In this document: positions 1-9,722 of the stretch, piece by piece
Layout of the letters: each line of letters opens with the position of its first letter
How positions within the stretch are numbered: the stretch's first letter is position 1
NCBI GenBank assembly: GCA_004369045.1
Contig: ML213503.1
Span: 1,583,121 to 1,647,120, forward strand
DNA length: 64,000 nt
Direction of reading: 5' to 3'
Source of the DNA: Heliocybe sulcata
Taxonomy: Eukaryota > Basidiomycota > Agaricomycetes > Gloeophyllales > Gloeophyllaceae
The notes under the pieces: generated by a model
Databases searched by the model: none
Told to the model about the DNA's origin: nothing
Seen by the model: only the letters and a program-made list of their open reading frames with translations
Made by a program: the position numbers and the translations under genes

Positions 1-25
1 CCGTTCGCTCTCCCGTGTCTGCGCC

Positions 26-2574
26 ATGTCGGTCTCGAGACTGTCGCGCTGGGGAGTCAAGCAGACGCGTCAGTATGGTACTGCAGTATCTGGCACTCCA
101 AAACAGCCGCTGAGCGGACTCAATGCGTCCGTACGAGCCAAGGCTGAGCAACTTTCCTCCCAGTGGAAGGGTACCAGTGCATCCGGTGACAATACGAAGA
201 ACTACATAGGAGGGGAGTTTGTCGAGAGCAAGGCATCCGATTGGATTGATGTGGTTGACCCAGTGCGTACTGAATGAGCACGTCAATTGCTGTCGTGATA
301 ATAGCTGCTACAGGCTAGCCAAACTGTCCTCACCCGGGTACCCGAAACTACGAGCTCGGAGTTTAACCAAGCCGTGAATGCCGCAGAAGAGGCGTTTAAG
401 ACATGGAGGAGGACCAGCGTATTGACAAGACAGCGCTTCGCGATGGAGTATGCGAAAGCCAGTAATAATCACAAAAGAGCCTGGCTAAGCATAGTTCTTC
501 CCACAATAGGCTTCAGCATCAGATACGTCAACACGGCGATTCTCTGGCTACAAGCATAGTGCTGGAGCAAGGCAAGACATTTCAAGGTCGGACGATCAGG
601 CCCCTCTGTCCATCAATATTCAATTTAAGGACTGTCCAGATGCTCACGGTGATGTTCTTCGGGGTCTCCAGGTAGTCGAGACCGCATGCGGTATCCCGTC
701 TATGCTCCTCGGAGATAAGATTGAGGGTATGTGGTTGCTCGTGATACATCTAGCATATGAGCTGCGATTGATCCTGTGCGTTCAGTAAGCAAAGATATGG
801 ACACGGAAACAAGAAGACTGCCACTTGGCGTCTGTGCAAGGTTGGCTAAGGATGCCTCACCGTTAAACAGTAGCTCATGATATCCATTAGTGTCGCGCCT
901 TTCAACTTTCCTGCGTATGTACCTGCATGGTCCTAGTAGTCCTACGCATACTGACTGACCTTCTTCTTCTTCTGAAGAATGATCCCACTATGGACCATCC
1001 CTATGGCATTGACAACTGGGAACACGCTAGTCCTCAAGCCATCAGAACGTGATCCTGGCGCAGCTATGATAATTGCCGAGCTCTGCGAACGTGCGGGTAT
1101 GCACAACCTACTTTGCAAGTTGCATGTGGCCCCATTCACTTTGTGAGAGCAGGTTTGCCACCGGGTGTCTTGAACGTCGTACATGGCACTATACCGACCG
1201 TCAACGCGATTTGCGATCATCCGACAATCAAGGCCATCAGTTTCGTAGGCGGTGATCGTGCCGGGCATCACATATATGAGAGGTGATATTGACCAGCCAA
1301 AGCTTCGCAAGTTTGTTCGGCTCAATAACTTACAGAGGCACGAAGAATGGCAAACGCGTCCAGGTAAGTGAATGAAACAGTGTTGTCTGGGTACTCGAGC
1401 AGTAAGATCACGAACATTTTTGTAGGCTAATCTTGGCGCTAAGAACCATGCCGTCGTGATGCCTGATGGTAATATCATCCGCTCATACTTGAGCCAATCA
1501 GTTTAACCTGTTTATTTCCAGGCAACAAGAACCTAGCTCTCAACTCCATCCTCGGTGCAGCATTCGGAGGTAAATCGCGCCCCGGAAAGTGGGAACCGCA
1601 AATGAGCTAATACACCCCATTTAGCGGCTGGTCAGAGGTGTATGGCCATATCTGTGGCAGTCCTCGTCGGAACCGCCCAGTCATGGTTGCCCGAGTTGAT
1701 TGAGCGGGCCAGAAAGCTGAACGTCAACGGCGGCTTCGAGAAAGGTGTTGATTTGTACGTCAGCTCTTCACATGCAATAAATGGTGCAGTGTTCTAACGT
1801 CCGACTAGCGGGCCTGTCATTTCTCCTGCAGCTAAGAAGCGCATCGAGAGCCTCATCGCTTCTGCGGACGAAGAAGGCGGAAAGATTCACCTTGACGGCC
1901 GTGGGTACCAGGTTTCGGGATATCCAGATGGGAACTGGGTAGGCCCCACTATAATTGAAGCCGTGACCACCATGAGATGTTACAGGTATACTGATCTCGA
2001 CGTCTCCGATACTGCTTGGATGCTCACAAAAGAAATAGAGAGGAGATCTTCGGCCCCGTCTTGACCGTCATCACCGCCGACACGCTGGACGACGCTCTCG
2101 ACATCATCAACGCTAACAAGTACGGCAACGGCGCTGCTATCTTCACGCAGTCTGGTGCTACCGCTCGGAAGTTCGAGAGCCATATTGAGGTCGGGCAGAT
2201 TGGCGTGAACGTGCCTATCCCCGTGCCTCTGCCAATGTTCTCTTGGAGTGGAAACAAGGTATGTGTTATCTATTGTTTGTCGGGCCTGGAGGTTCTGAAA
2301 CGCGACGGATATCTACAGGCGAGCTTCTTGGGAGATACTGCGTTCTATGGCAAGAGGTAAGTTATACGTTTGATTCCAGTTGCTTCTTGTCTCTGAGACG
2401 CATGACTACCTTAAGTGGAATCAACTTCTACACACAGAACAAAGTGAGTAGTCGCGCATGATTCGGGAACGTGGACACGCATACTCATTTATCCTACAGA
2501 CCACCACCAGCTTATGGAGGCAGGAGGATGCTACTGGCAACCGTGCATCAGTGGACATGCCCACGCACCACTAA
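26..2574 (+). CDS. Methylmalonate-semialdehyde dehydrogenase (CoA-acylating), mitochondrial
   Basis: Converts (methyl)malonate semialdehyde plus CoA and NAD to propionyl- or acetyl-CoA in valine and pyrimidine catabolism (ALDH6 family). Joined across about ten short introns, the frame runs from ATG 26 to TAA 2574, about 530 residues, the normal family length. The first ~30 residues are Ser/Arg-rich and lack acids, as expected of a mitochondrial presequence. Seen in order: [34 protein letters not shown] (~895-1000), QANLGAKNH (~1425), GQRCMAIS with the catalytic Cys (~1635), [10 protein letters not shown] (~2040) and [10 protein letters not shown] near the C-terminus. The Asn of LGAKNH stands where most aldehyde dehydrogenases have the general-base Glu, which is diagnostic for this CoA-dependent branch. 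It is convergent with the next gene. Intron boundaries are inferred. Confidence 0.95.
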
Positions 2575-2839
2575 TCTCAGGTATCAATGCATGTATCTAT
2601 GGACTTCAATCAATGTTGTATTACCCCAGCGTAGGACCACTATCGAGATGATAAACCGGTGAAGCGGAAAGGTTGTTGAAGGACGCTTCGCCAAACCTGA
2701 GAACTCCCTTTTTCCACTATGAATGTTTTTACAGGTATGGCAACCTCTTAGGTTGGATGTCTGCGTTGGATGTCTGCCGCCAGGATAATTAAGTGGAAGG
2801 ACAGCACGCTACAGCAGAGTGTATCTGTCCCGTGCGATA

Positions 2840-3487
2840 TTAAAGATTGGAAGATGGCTTTTTGCCCTCTAGCTTGTCTAGGAAAGCGTGCGACAGACGA
2901 ACGCATTGCTGATAGCAGGTCTCAAAGCCGCTCTGTGAACAGCACATGTCAGGTAGGAGTCCTTCTATGAATAAGCGGATCACAATTCACAATTCCACCG
3001 TAGTAGGGGTCCTGAATAGGTTTGTTGTCCAAGTACGAGCCCCACAGGCGCACGACAGCTTTGGAGCCTCTTGGCTTTATACGCTCGAGGTTGCGGAGAT
3101 TGGATTCGTCAGCGGCCAGAATGTAGTCGTGCTTGTGAAAGTCATCTATTGAGACTTGCTGCGCTTCATGGAATATTGGGACACCGTGCTGTATGGCGCT
3201 CGCCAATGAGAGGGATATAGAATTGGACAGAGAGTCGGTACCTTCAGGCATACGGCAGTCGTTCTACACGAATCCAGTAATCCTCATGAGTAAGAGGCAG
3301 ACTGTAGAGTGCTTTGAAGAGCCAACCTTTCATCTGGCTCCTCTGTTACGTGGTAGCCGGCAGTACCAGCGCTGTCCACTAAAAGATCTACCCCGCGTTC
3401 AGACGCGATATGCTTGAGGACGGCTTCTCCCATGGGTGACCGACAGATGTTGCCCAAGCAGACGACTAAGACAGACTTCTGGGACAT
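2840..3487 (-). CDS. LTP1: Low-molecular-weight protein tyrosine phosphatase
   Basis: Cytosolic phosphotyrosine phosphatase of the LMW family (yeast Ltp1, human ACP1). ATG at 3487 opens directly into the P-loop VCLGNICRSPMGEAV, which holds the CX5R nucleophile Cys and Arg. The DSAGTAGYH segment follows, then EEPDE, an intron, and HGVPIFHEAQQ. The acid loop DPYYGG carries the catalytic Asp and the regulatory tyrosines (~3010). A last intron with donor GTGAAT leads to SGFETCYQQCVR and a stop at 2840-2842, so the protein is about 155 residues, the family norm. The reading frame continuing past PYYGG into about 2949 is intron and not the true C-terminus. It shares a 204-bp divergent promoter region with the SH3BGR-like gene. 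Confidence 0.93.
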
Positions 3488-3691
3488 CCTTAAGCTGGCG
3501 TAACTTGAGCAGAACCTAGAATGCGCCCGCCGCAGAGCCTATATAAGCAGAAAGATGATGGTGCAGAGCTGAAAGGTACTGACAGCCTGAGATCAATAGA
3601 AGGCGATCTCGATTCGCTCCCGGCCCGGCGAATACCGAGATCCTCGTTGTCGCTTATGGTAATCAGACCCGTCTGTTAACCAGCGACGACG
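3488..3691. promoter_or_regulatory. Divergent promoter region LTP1 / SH3BGR-like
   Basis: The 204 bp between two head-to-head start codons must hold both promoters. It contains a clear TATATAAG on the plus strand (annotated separately). Confidence 0.6.
3540..3547 (+). promoter_or_regulatory. TATA box for the SH3BGR-like gene
   Basis: TATATAAG lies 145 nt before ATG 3692 in the right orientation. The assignment rests on motif and position only. Confidence 0.5.
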
Positions 3692-4688
3692 ATGCCTTCA
3701 CCGCCCATTCAAGTCTTTCTTACCACAATCGCGTCTCAGCCGGCTCTGAGACAGAGACAGGGTGCGTATCTATATTGGCGGATAATCTCTTGTACTCGAA
3801 TTCGTACGTCCCATGGCAGAGCTCCTACTGCGTATACTCCAGGTCAAGAAGATACCCTACCATGCCTACGATCTTGCATCCGACGAAGACGCCAAGAAGC
3901 TGTGGAGGAGGAAGGCGCCAGCTAGTTAGTACCAGTCCAGTAACAAAGTGCACACCATCATGCCTGCCTAGATAAACAACAGCTACCGGGCATCTTGGTC
4001 GGAGGGAGTTTCCCTGGGGTACGTCTCTATTCTACAATTTGTCGGAGGTATTCAAAACTCTCGTGATATTCTAGGGATTTGATGAATTGTGAGTGTAAGC
4101 GCATATTGTCGCCAGGCACATTCACACTCCACTCCGCGCACTAGCGAAGACGCTGTGGAACACGACGAACTCGACATCTTCCTCCGCCTCGGAGAATCAT
4201 GGACTGTAGATGAGGACGATCGCCCTACTCTTGCACAGAAACCCATTGGCGTGCCAGGTGCACTCACGCCTCTGAACTCTCTTCCCTTGGGGCACAGGTC
4301 GCCTAATCCCTCGCCTGGACCATCTCCTTCGAAGAACAAGAAGCCCATCAACAAGGAAAAGCAAATTGATGTTGGGGAAGAGCTGGTTGGCTTTGGACTG
4401 CAGGGCGTCAAGGTTACGGAGGACGACCTTAGGGAGTTGATGGAAGAGTTGGGCTTGGAAGGGGAAGATGCGGAGGACTTGGTGAAAGGGCTTAGTGGGT
4501 CCGGTGACAACAAGGGCAACAAAAGTGATACTAAGGAGGTCAAGGCGGAGAGCAAAGTGGAGGACAAAGCAGAGGACAAGGCGAAGAGCAAATCAGAGAG
4601 CAAGGCGGAGAGCGAGACAGACAGCAGCAAGCTGGAGAGCCCAGCGAAGGAAGAACAACCCTCTAAAGCTGAGGAAGCAACGGCATAG
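3692..4688 (+). CDS. SH3BGR/glutaredoxin-fold protein with charged repeat tail
   Basis: The first ~95 residues match the SH3-binding-glutamic-acid-rich (SH3BGR) branch of the thioredoxin fold: IQVFLTTIASQPALRQRQ (strand 1 without a CxxC), LQVKKIPYHAYDLASDEDA, LPGILVGGSFPG (the cis-Pro loop) and FDEFEDAVEHDEL. Without the active Cys pair it is probably a binding module and not a redox enzyme. A Pro-rich linker, a short acidic helical stretch and a Lys/Glu/Ser tail built from four-residue repeats follow, to the TAG at 4686-4688. To keep this frame, exon GGATTTGATGAATT (4075-4088, only 14 nt) must lie between two 56-nt introns (4019-4074, 4089-4144). The partner is unknown. The divergent neighbour is the LMW phosphatase. 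Confidence 0.82.
4542..4625 (+). repeat. 12-nt coding minisatellite (KAES-type repeats)
   Basis: Seven consecutive 12-nt units, consensus AARGCRGAGRRC, encode KAES, KVED, KAED, KAKS, KSES, KAES and ETDS in the tail of the SH3BGR-like protein. Units differ mostly by substitutions that keep the alternation of Lys with acidic or Ser residues. Confidence 0.85.
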
Positions 4689-4821
4689 TGCGCTTTCAAG
4701 AAGTCCCTCAGGATGAGATCAACCCTCTAGGTTGGTCAGTGTAACACAAACTAGCATTCCAAGGTGTAACGCGGACGGAATCGGAATACATGGATTTATT
4801 ATATATACACGCAACCGCGAA

Positions 4822-5930
4822 CTACAGTTTTGCGTGAGCTGCAATCGGCATTCTTGCCAAGTGACCGCCGTCCAGAGGTATTGTAGCGCCGTTCACGTAG
4901 GACCCAGCGCGGCCGGCCAAGAAGAGCGCTGTCCCGGCTACATCTTCTGGCGTACCAATGCGGTGGGCCGGAATTTCTTGGACTAAGATGTGGCCGGTCG
5001 TTTTGAGAGTATGTGCCATCACTGCAAAGGAGTCAGCGCTTTCGCCCGTGACACTCTGTGGAATTACCGTACTCTTGCTCTCAAATGGTCCACAGGCGAT
5101 AGTATTGCTGTTAATACCTTCCCAGCCCAGACGACCACCGAGGTTGCGGCTCAAGTGGTGCAGCGCAGCTTTAGATGCGGAGTACGCGTAAGTCTCGTGA
5201 TTCGGCACACCAAGGCCCTCGACTGAGCCAATCTGCGAACGATGTTAGTCACCGCCAATGCATTATGTGAATCATAACGGGTGACTCACATTAATAATGC
5301 GAGCGGGATCGTTGTACACCTCCCCCGCCTCGGCAGCCGCACGGAGGAGAGGTAGGCATTTCTGCGTCAGAGTGAATACTCGCTGCAGATTGAGCGTCAG
5401 GACTTTCGTCCACGCAGCGTCCTATAAACACGTGGTCAGTTCATATCCCGAGCGAGAGACAAAGACAAAGACAAAGAACTCACAGGATACTCGTCAATCG
5501 TGGCGCCCCAAGCAGCCCCCGCATTATTCACGAGCACATGCAACACCTTCTCCGTCGCAGAGAGCTCCTTCACCAGCCTCTCCACCTCCTCCGCCTTCTG
5601 GAGATCTGCAGGGATGGTGGCGCACTTGCCCTTGCCCAGCGCATTCAGCTCCTTGGCGGTGGCTTCACAGTCCTTCGCGGATCGGGAGGAGATGTATACC
5701 TAGCACCAAGACCCAATCATTAAATGTGATGCAGGGCGTTCGTAGGTGCAGAAATCTCACTTTCGCGCCATTCTTCACGAAGCCTGTCGCGATCTGACGG
5801 ACATGAGTCGAGTGTGTCTATCAGAGTCTTGTTATACGCTCACCATCTTGCCGATACCACGACTCCCGCCGGTGACCAGAACGACCTTTCCCGAGACATT
5901 GAAGAGATTAGACACGTCCAAGGAGCTCAT
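4822..5930 (-). CDS. Short-chain dehydrogenase/reductase (3-oxoacyl-reductase/RhlG-like)
   Basis: Classical NAD(P)-dependent SDR. From ATG 5930: LFNVSGKVVLVTGGSRGIGK, where TGGSRGIG is the cofactor loop, then FVKNGAKVYISSRSAKDCE, whose Arg-rich end of strand 2 suggests NADP preference. Next come VNNAGAAWGA (~5510-5540), INIGSVEGLG with the catalytic Ser region, and YAYSASKAA with the Tyr-x3-Lys catalytic pair (~5185). The C-terminus VNGATIPLDGGH is the usual SDR end, with the stop at 4822. About four short introns are needed; one (~5425-5482) carries three GACAAA hexamers. The length, about 300 residues, is normal. The substrate cannot be told from sequence; relatives are annotated as 3-oxoacyl-[ACP] or rhamnolipid-type reductases. 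Confidence 0.9.
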
Positions 5931-6169
5931 TGTGCGGTAAGGACAGAGGTCAACCGGTCAAGGAGAGCAGAGCGTTGTGCACCGGGAATCGTTTTCCCGA
6001 GCACCGAATCCGGGGTATAAACGCCCGATCATAACGCGCGGTGGCAGATCCAGATCTCGTGCCTTTTGTGGGGACAGCCACTAAGCAAGAATATTAACTT
6101 TGGCACCAAGACCTCAATTTACATCAGATGTTGCAGACGAGATGGATACAGGTACAGAGTAAACAACCA

Positions 6170-7489
6170 CTATTCAGATTCAGAAAGCACGCCCGAGTCT
6201 GAGAGGCGCGATCTTCGACGCCGGAGCGGCGTACTAGCCCCATCATTTGCTGGAGGCATCGCACTTTCCGGTACCCCAGTAGTTTCCTGCGACCATGTAA
6301 GAAGACAAATCAGTACGTCGTCCATACGCATCCACGCCAGATCTACTTGCCTGAGCTCGTCCTGCTCGACTTCCGCTTCGCCTTGTCGACTTGCGCCTGC
6401 GTGGAGGCTTCTCGTCCTCGGGCAGCACAGTAGCTGGCGCGGGCAGACCCGCAGGTTTACTAGCCCCTTCTGAAGATGGCTCGTCATATCTGACGGAGGC
6501 TAAGAGCGGCAACATGCAGGCAGCAAATGCCGCGAAAGAGGCTATTAGGAAGATGCTGGACGCTATACTTGCGGAGATAACTGGGTATCGGGATACAAGG
6601 CCCCTGCACAGACGTTTGAGTATGTCTCATAAATGGTATAGGCACTGCGTACCGAACGCCCTTATGGACAACAACCCCTCTCAGAGAGGCGGACATGACC
6701 GTCAGCTCGCGGCCTTCTCCCTTGCCAATGCTCTTCCAGGCATCCTTTCTCCCCAGCTCGACCTTGGCGAGCACGTTACGCGTACCAGAGACATACGACG
6801 ACAGAAGGTGAAGGTGAACGCTCGTGGTGGTAGGATCGGCTGAGAAGAATGGGATCGGGAGCGGTAAACGACTTGAAGGGGGCAGGACGAGAGCCTGCGC
6901 GAATATTAGACATACTTTGTGAAGTGAGAATAAGATCACTGACGGGTCGGCGGACGTATGCTAGCGTCTGGTTGGCGGGAGTGGTAAGGGTCAGGGAGCT
7001 CATGAAATTTCCAAGGGCGTAGTTCGATTCGGAAGCTGGGACAGTAAGATGGAGGGAGATGTCGTATGGTTGCGCAGGCACTAAGGCAGGCAGATACGCC
7101 TCGGCGTATGGTACTGGCCCATCGCTTTGGGCACGCGTGAATATCGGGTTCATTATACAGACATGAATAAGCACTCACCCGTATTGAAGGTACAACTGCG
7201 TCTCCCAGCCCACCGCTACATTCTTCCACACGTACCATCCCGCGGACACGGAGAATAAGACGAGGATGGGGAAGACAAATGCAGCGATAAACAATGGTAT
7301 GAAGTATGGAACTAGAGGGTGCAAAAGGCGGAGCGTTGTCGAGAGCAAGTCGAAGAATATCTCGACAGGTACATGGAGCAGGCGACTTGTGAAGCTCTGC
7401 TCTGGGATCCCGGGACTCTCTTCGCGTTTGATTCGAATTTTCGGTTGAGAGCGTCGCCGACGGGGGCCCCTGTCCGCGCTTGTCGACAT
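6170..7489 (-). CDS. Seipin (ER lipid-droplet assembly protein)
   Basis: ER membrane protein of the adipose-regulatory (seipin) family, which organises lipid-droplet formation at ER contact sites. From ATG 7489: a basic N-terminus (RGPRRRRSQPKIRIKREES), transmembrane helix 1 (FIPLFIAAFVFPILVLFSVS), then the lumenal beta domain with LYLQYGDGPVPYAEA, PYDISLHLTVPAS, NFMSSLTLTTPANQ and RRPALVLPP. VSRYPVISASIASS leads into transmembrane helix 2 (IFLIASFAAFAACMLPLL). A basic cytosolic tail rich in Arg/Ser ends at 6170. Introns fall between LQYG and DGPV, after RRP, and after GVR. The last intron (6287-6350) begins GCAAGT on the coding strand and so is a GC-AG intron. Only 115 bp separate its start from the divergent gene. 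Confidence 0.88.
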
Positions 7490-7604
7490 CGGAGCTGATG
7501 TTTTCTGCTCGGACGCTGCACAGAGTGATGTCGATGAGGCAAAGTTAGAACAGAATTAGACGCGTCCTGGAAACACGTGATAAACCCTTTGCACTCCGAC
7601 CACG
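7490..7604. promoter_or_regulatory. Compact divergent promoter, seipin / unknown gene
   Basis: Start codons of two opposite genes are 115 bp apart, so transcription starts and 5' leaders must be very short or overlap. No TATA box is evident on either strand. Confidence 0.55.
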
Positions 7605-8234
7605 ATGTTGCATGACTCCGATTCTGCGTTCACGCCAAATATCCGAGATTTATTCGGTACCAGCCCCGCCTCGCAGAAGCTCGCCCAGTTCTTGGTCAGC
7701 CTTTCTGCCAATCAAGGCAAGCGCCATGTCGAGCCCGAGGTTCACATCTATTCGGACGTGGTTTACTTCAACTACTATCCTCTGGGTCTCAGCCTGAGCT
7801 ACACCCCACACGATGGGTACAAGCCGAAGAGGAGCGACGCAATGCAAGATCTGGACCAAGAGCTACTCTCCCTGAGCGGAATCGATGTCTACAACAAGAT
7901 CGAAGCTATCCAAGAAGGGAAGAAGACTTATCACGCCTATCCTCTTCTGCCTCTGGTCCTGACGCTCTCGCCTGGCGAACCGAATGGTGCAGAGCCTTCT
8001 GCACTTGAAGTGACTTCAAAAATCACCGGAAAGGAGTTCCTTGAATGTTTGGGCGAGCCGGAGCGCAAAGGCGGAGGCGGGCGCGCTGGTGGGCCCGGCA
8101 TCTGGTGCGAGTGGTCGAAGCACGGTATTATGGTCGAGTTCGGCGGGCCCGAGGCGAAGGGTCCTAATGCATGGGAAACAGGAAAGGATGCTGTTTGGCA
8201 GTGCATCACTCTCTTCCAACCCAAGGACATATGA
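7605..8234 (+). CDS. Conserved-looking protein of unknown function, single exon
   Basis: An uninterrupted 209-residue frame, the only intronless gene here. I do not recognise the family. The N-terminus reads as a short amphipathic segment (IRDLFGTSPASQKLAQFLVS). A beta-rich core follows with VHIYSDVVYFNYYPLGLSL, a Lys-rich loop, SGIDVYNK, a Pro/Leu strand (YPLLPLVLTLSPGE), ITGKEFLECLGEPERKGGGG and the Trp-rich end IWCEWSKHGIMVEFGG. There is no signal peptide and no membrane helix. The order (YFNYYPLGLSL, then YNK, then FLECLGEP, then WCEW) suggests a compact soluble domain. The coding quality (no stops, balanced codon use, protein-like composition) supports a real gene; function is unknown. 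Confidence 0.8.
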   Translation: MLHDSDSAFTPNIRDLFGTSPASQKLAQFLVSLSANQGKRHVEPEVHIYSDVVYFNYYPLGLSLSYTPHDGYKPKRSDAMQDLDQELLSLSGIDVYNKIEAIQEGKKTYHAYPLLPLVLTLSPGEPNGAEPSALEVTSKITGKEFLECLGEPERKGGGGRAGGPGIWCEWSKHGIMVEFGGPEAKGPNAWETGKDAVWQCITLFQPKDI

Positions 8235-8722
8235 TCGGGTTTCTGGTCATGGAGCAGTCCGTCCATGTGATAGACGCCCTCATCATTTTTCTAAATTTCG
8301 ATGCCATTCGTTTCACATGCATCCTCGTGATTATAGACGTGAGTGCCAACCTTTCTTACGAGGCTTCTCTCATAATTCTGACCCATACTCTGGCAGATAT
8401 ACACATAAACTCGTCAGTACGGGAGAGGGCGGACCCCGCCTATTGAATAGAAATCAAGTGCTGTTGTATGCTTAGTTACTGGCCTCGTTAATGAACTGTA
8501 ACAATACTAGTCACATCGCGCGCTTGCTTCTCGGACGAACGTACGGCCGTCTTGAGTATTAAATGCGGGCGCCACATCGTAACGAGGGCATCCATGTGAA
8601 AGTCGCCACTCCACCGTTCTGCTACATATTAGAACGCGTCGTCTCCTGGAGTAGGCGACCACACTCTGAGCTCTATCACTTAACTTCTAGTTCTATCCAC
8701 GCTTCATTGGGAGTTATTCACT
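8235..8722. other. Intergenic, 488 bp
   Basis: Lies between two genes in tandem and should hold the 3' end of the first and the promoter of the second. Short open frames here have no protein-like features. Nothing else seen. Confidence 0.6.
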
Positions 8723-9454
8723 ATGGCTGCTCCAGATTCAATCACGACCAAGGATCTCACCGCCGTCTGGGTCATGGTAGGCCTCATAATATATCGCTGT
8801 CGGAGCCCTCACTCATGCCTCGCGACGTACTAGAACAAGACACTCAGCGACGACACAGACAAGATCCTCGAGCTGCAGGGCGTCAGCTGGTTCAAGCGCA
8901 AGATCATCTCCAACTCCTCCCTGACACTCTACGTCAAGCATTACAAGAGCGACGAGGACGGGCAGGAGCACATCGACATCAAGCAGGTTCTGAGTGGTGG
9001 GTTGAGCGGGTCGGATGAGGAGCGGACATTGGATTGGCAGGAGAGGCGGAAGGAGGATAGCACGTTTGGTGCGGTGATTGGCAAGTCGAAGAGGATGACG
9101 GTGGAAGAGGTTGAAGACGAGTTTTTGAAGAATGGCTGGACGGATGACACGCTTGGCGACGGGGTCGTTTGCTCGTACGTTGTGAGCGATACTGAAAAGA
9201 GTAAAACGACGTGGACGGCGGAGCAGGTGAGCGTTGGATGCGTCGCTAATCTGTCTGACCTGCTAATGGTTGCGACTTGATAGATTTGGGGTTTCGAGGT
9301 CATCAATGGGGAAAGACGATACGTGAGGCACGTGAAGTTTACTGGGCCCAAGGGAGAAGAGATTAAGGCCAAGCTCGTGTATGACTATTACAGTGAGTGG
9401 TCCCTGCTGTGACAAGTAAAACTGACTCTACGTATCATATCAGGCTCAAACTGA
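8723..9454 (+). CDS. Small lipocalin-like cytosolic protein (tentative)
   Basis: Four exons from ATG 8723 to TGA 9452-9454, about 185 residues. After the exon-1 end (AVWVM) an intron leads to NKTLSDDTDKILELQGVSWF, then KRKIISNSSLTLYVKHY. This layout (NKTLSD-x-D-IL-x-LQGV-x-W-x-RK) recalls fatty-acid-binding/lipocalin-like proteins common in Agaricomycetes. Later strands are QEHIDIKQVLSGG, TLDWQERRKEDSTFG, VCSYVVSDTEKSKTTWTAEQ, IWGFEVINGERRYVRHVKF and AKLVYDYYSSN. Repeated beta strands and the absence of a signal peptide support a small intracellular beta-barrel. The ligand is unknown and the family assignment is by pattern only. Confidence 0.68.
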
Positions 9455-9722
9455 TGATGCGACTTACTGTATACTATGCATGGAGATATAATGCTGTATA
9501 TCATGGAATTACGATGGATATATATCCCGCACGACCTTTGGGGAGCGAACTATTGAAATCTAATCTAATCTATCACGGATTTCGGAGTCTGTGGCCATGT
9601 TCCGGGAACCTGACCGGAGTCGGTACTTGCCGGATTGATTCCGCAACCCGGGCAACACCTTGGCCTTGTGAGAGCATTAATGTTACCAACACTTCCATGC
9701 TTACTCCCGCCCTTGACGCTCA

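Noticed and set aside
942-1478. 178-residue open frame on the minus strand
   Set aside because: It lies fully antisense to exons and introns of the dehydrogenase gene and has no family features.
4052-4699. 215-residue Ser/Leu-rich open frame on the minus strand
   Set aside because: It is the antisense shadow of the Lys/Glu-rich tail of the SH3BGR-like gene; the repeat composition removes stops in that frame.
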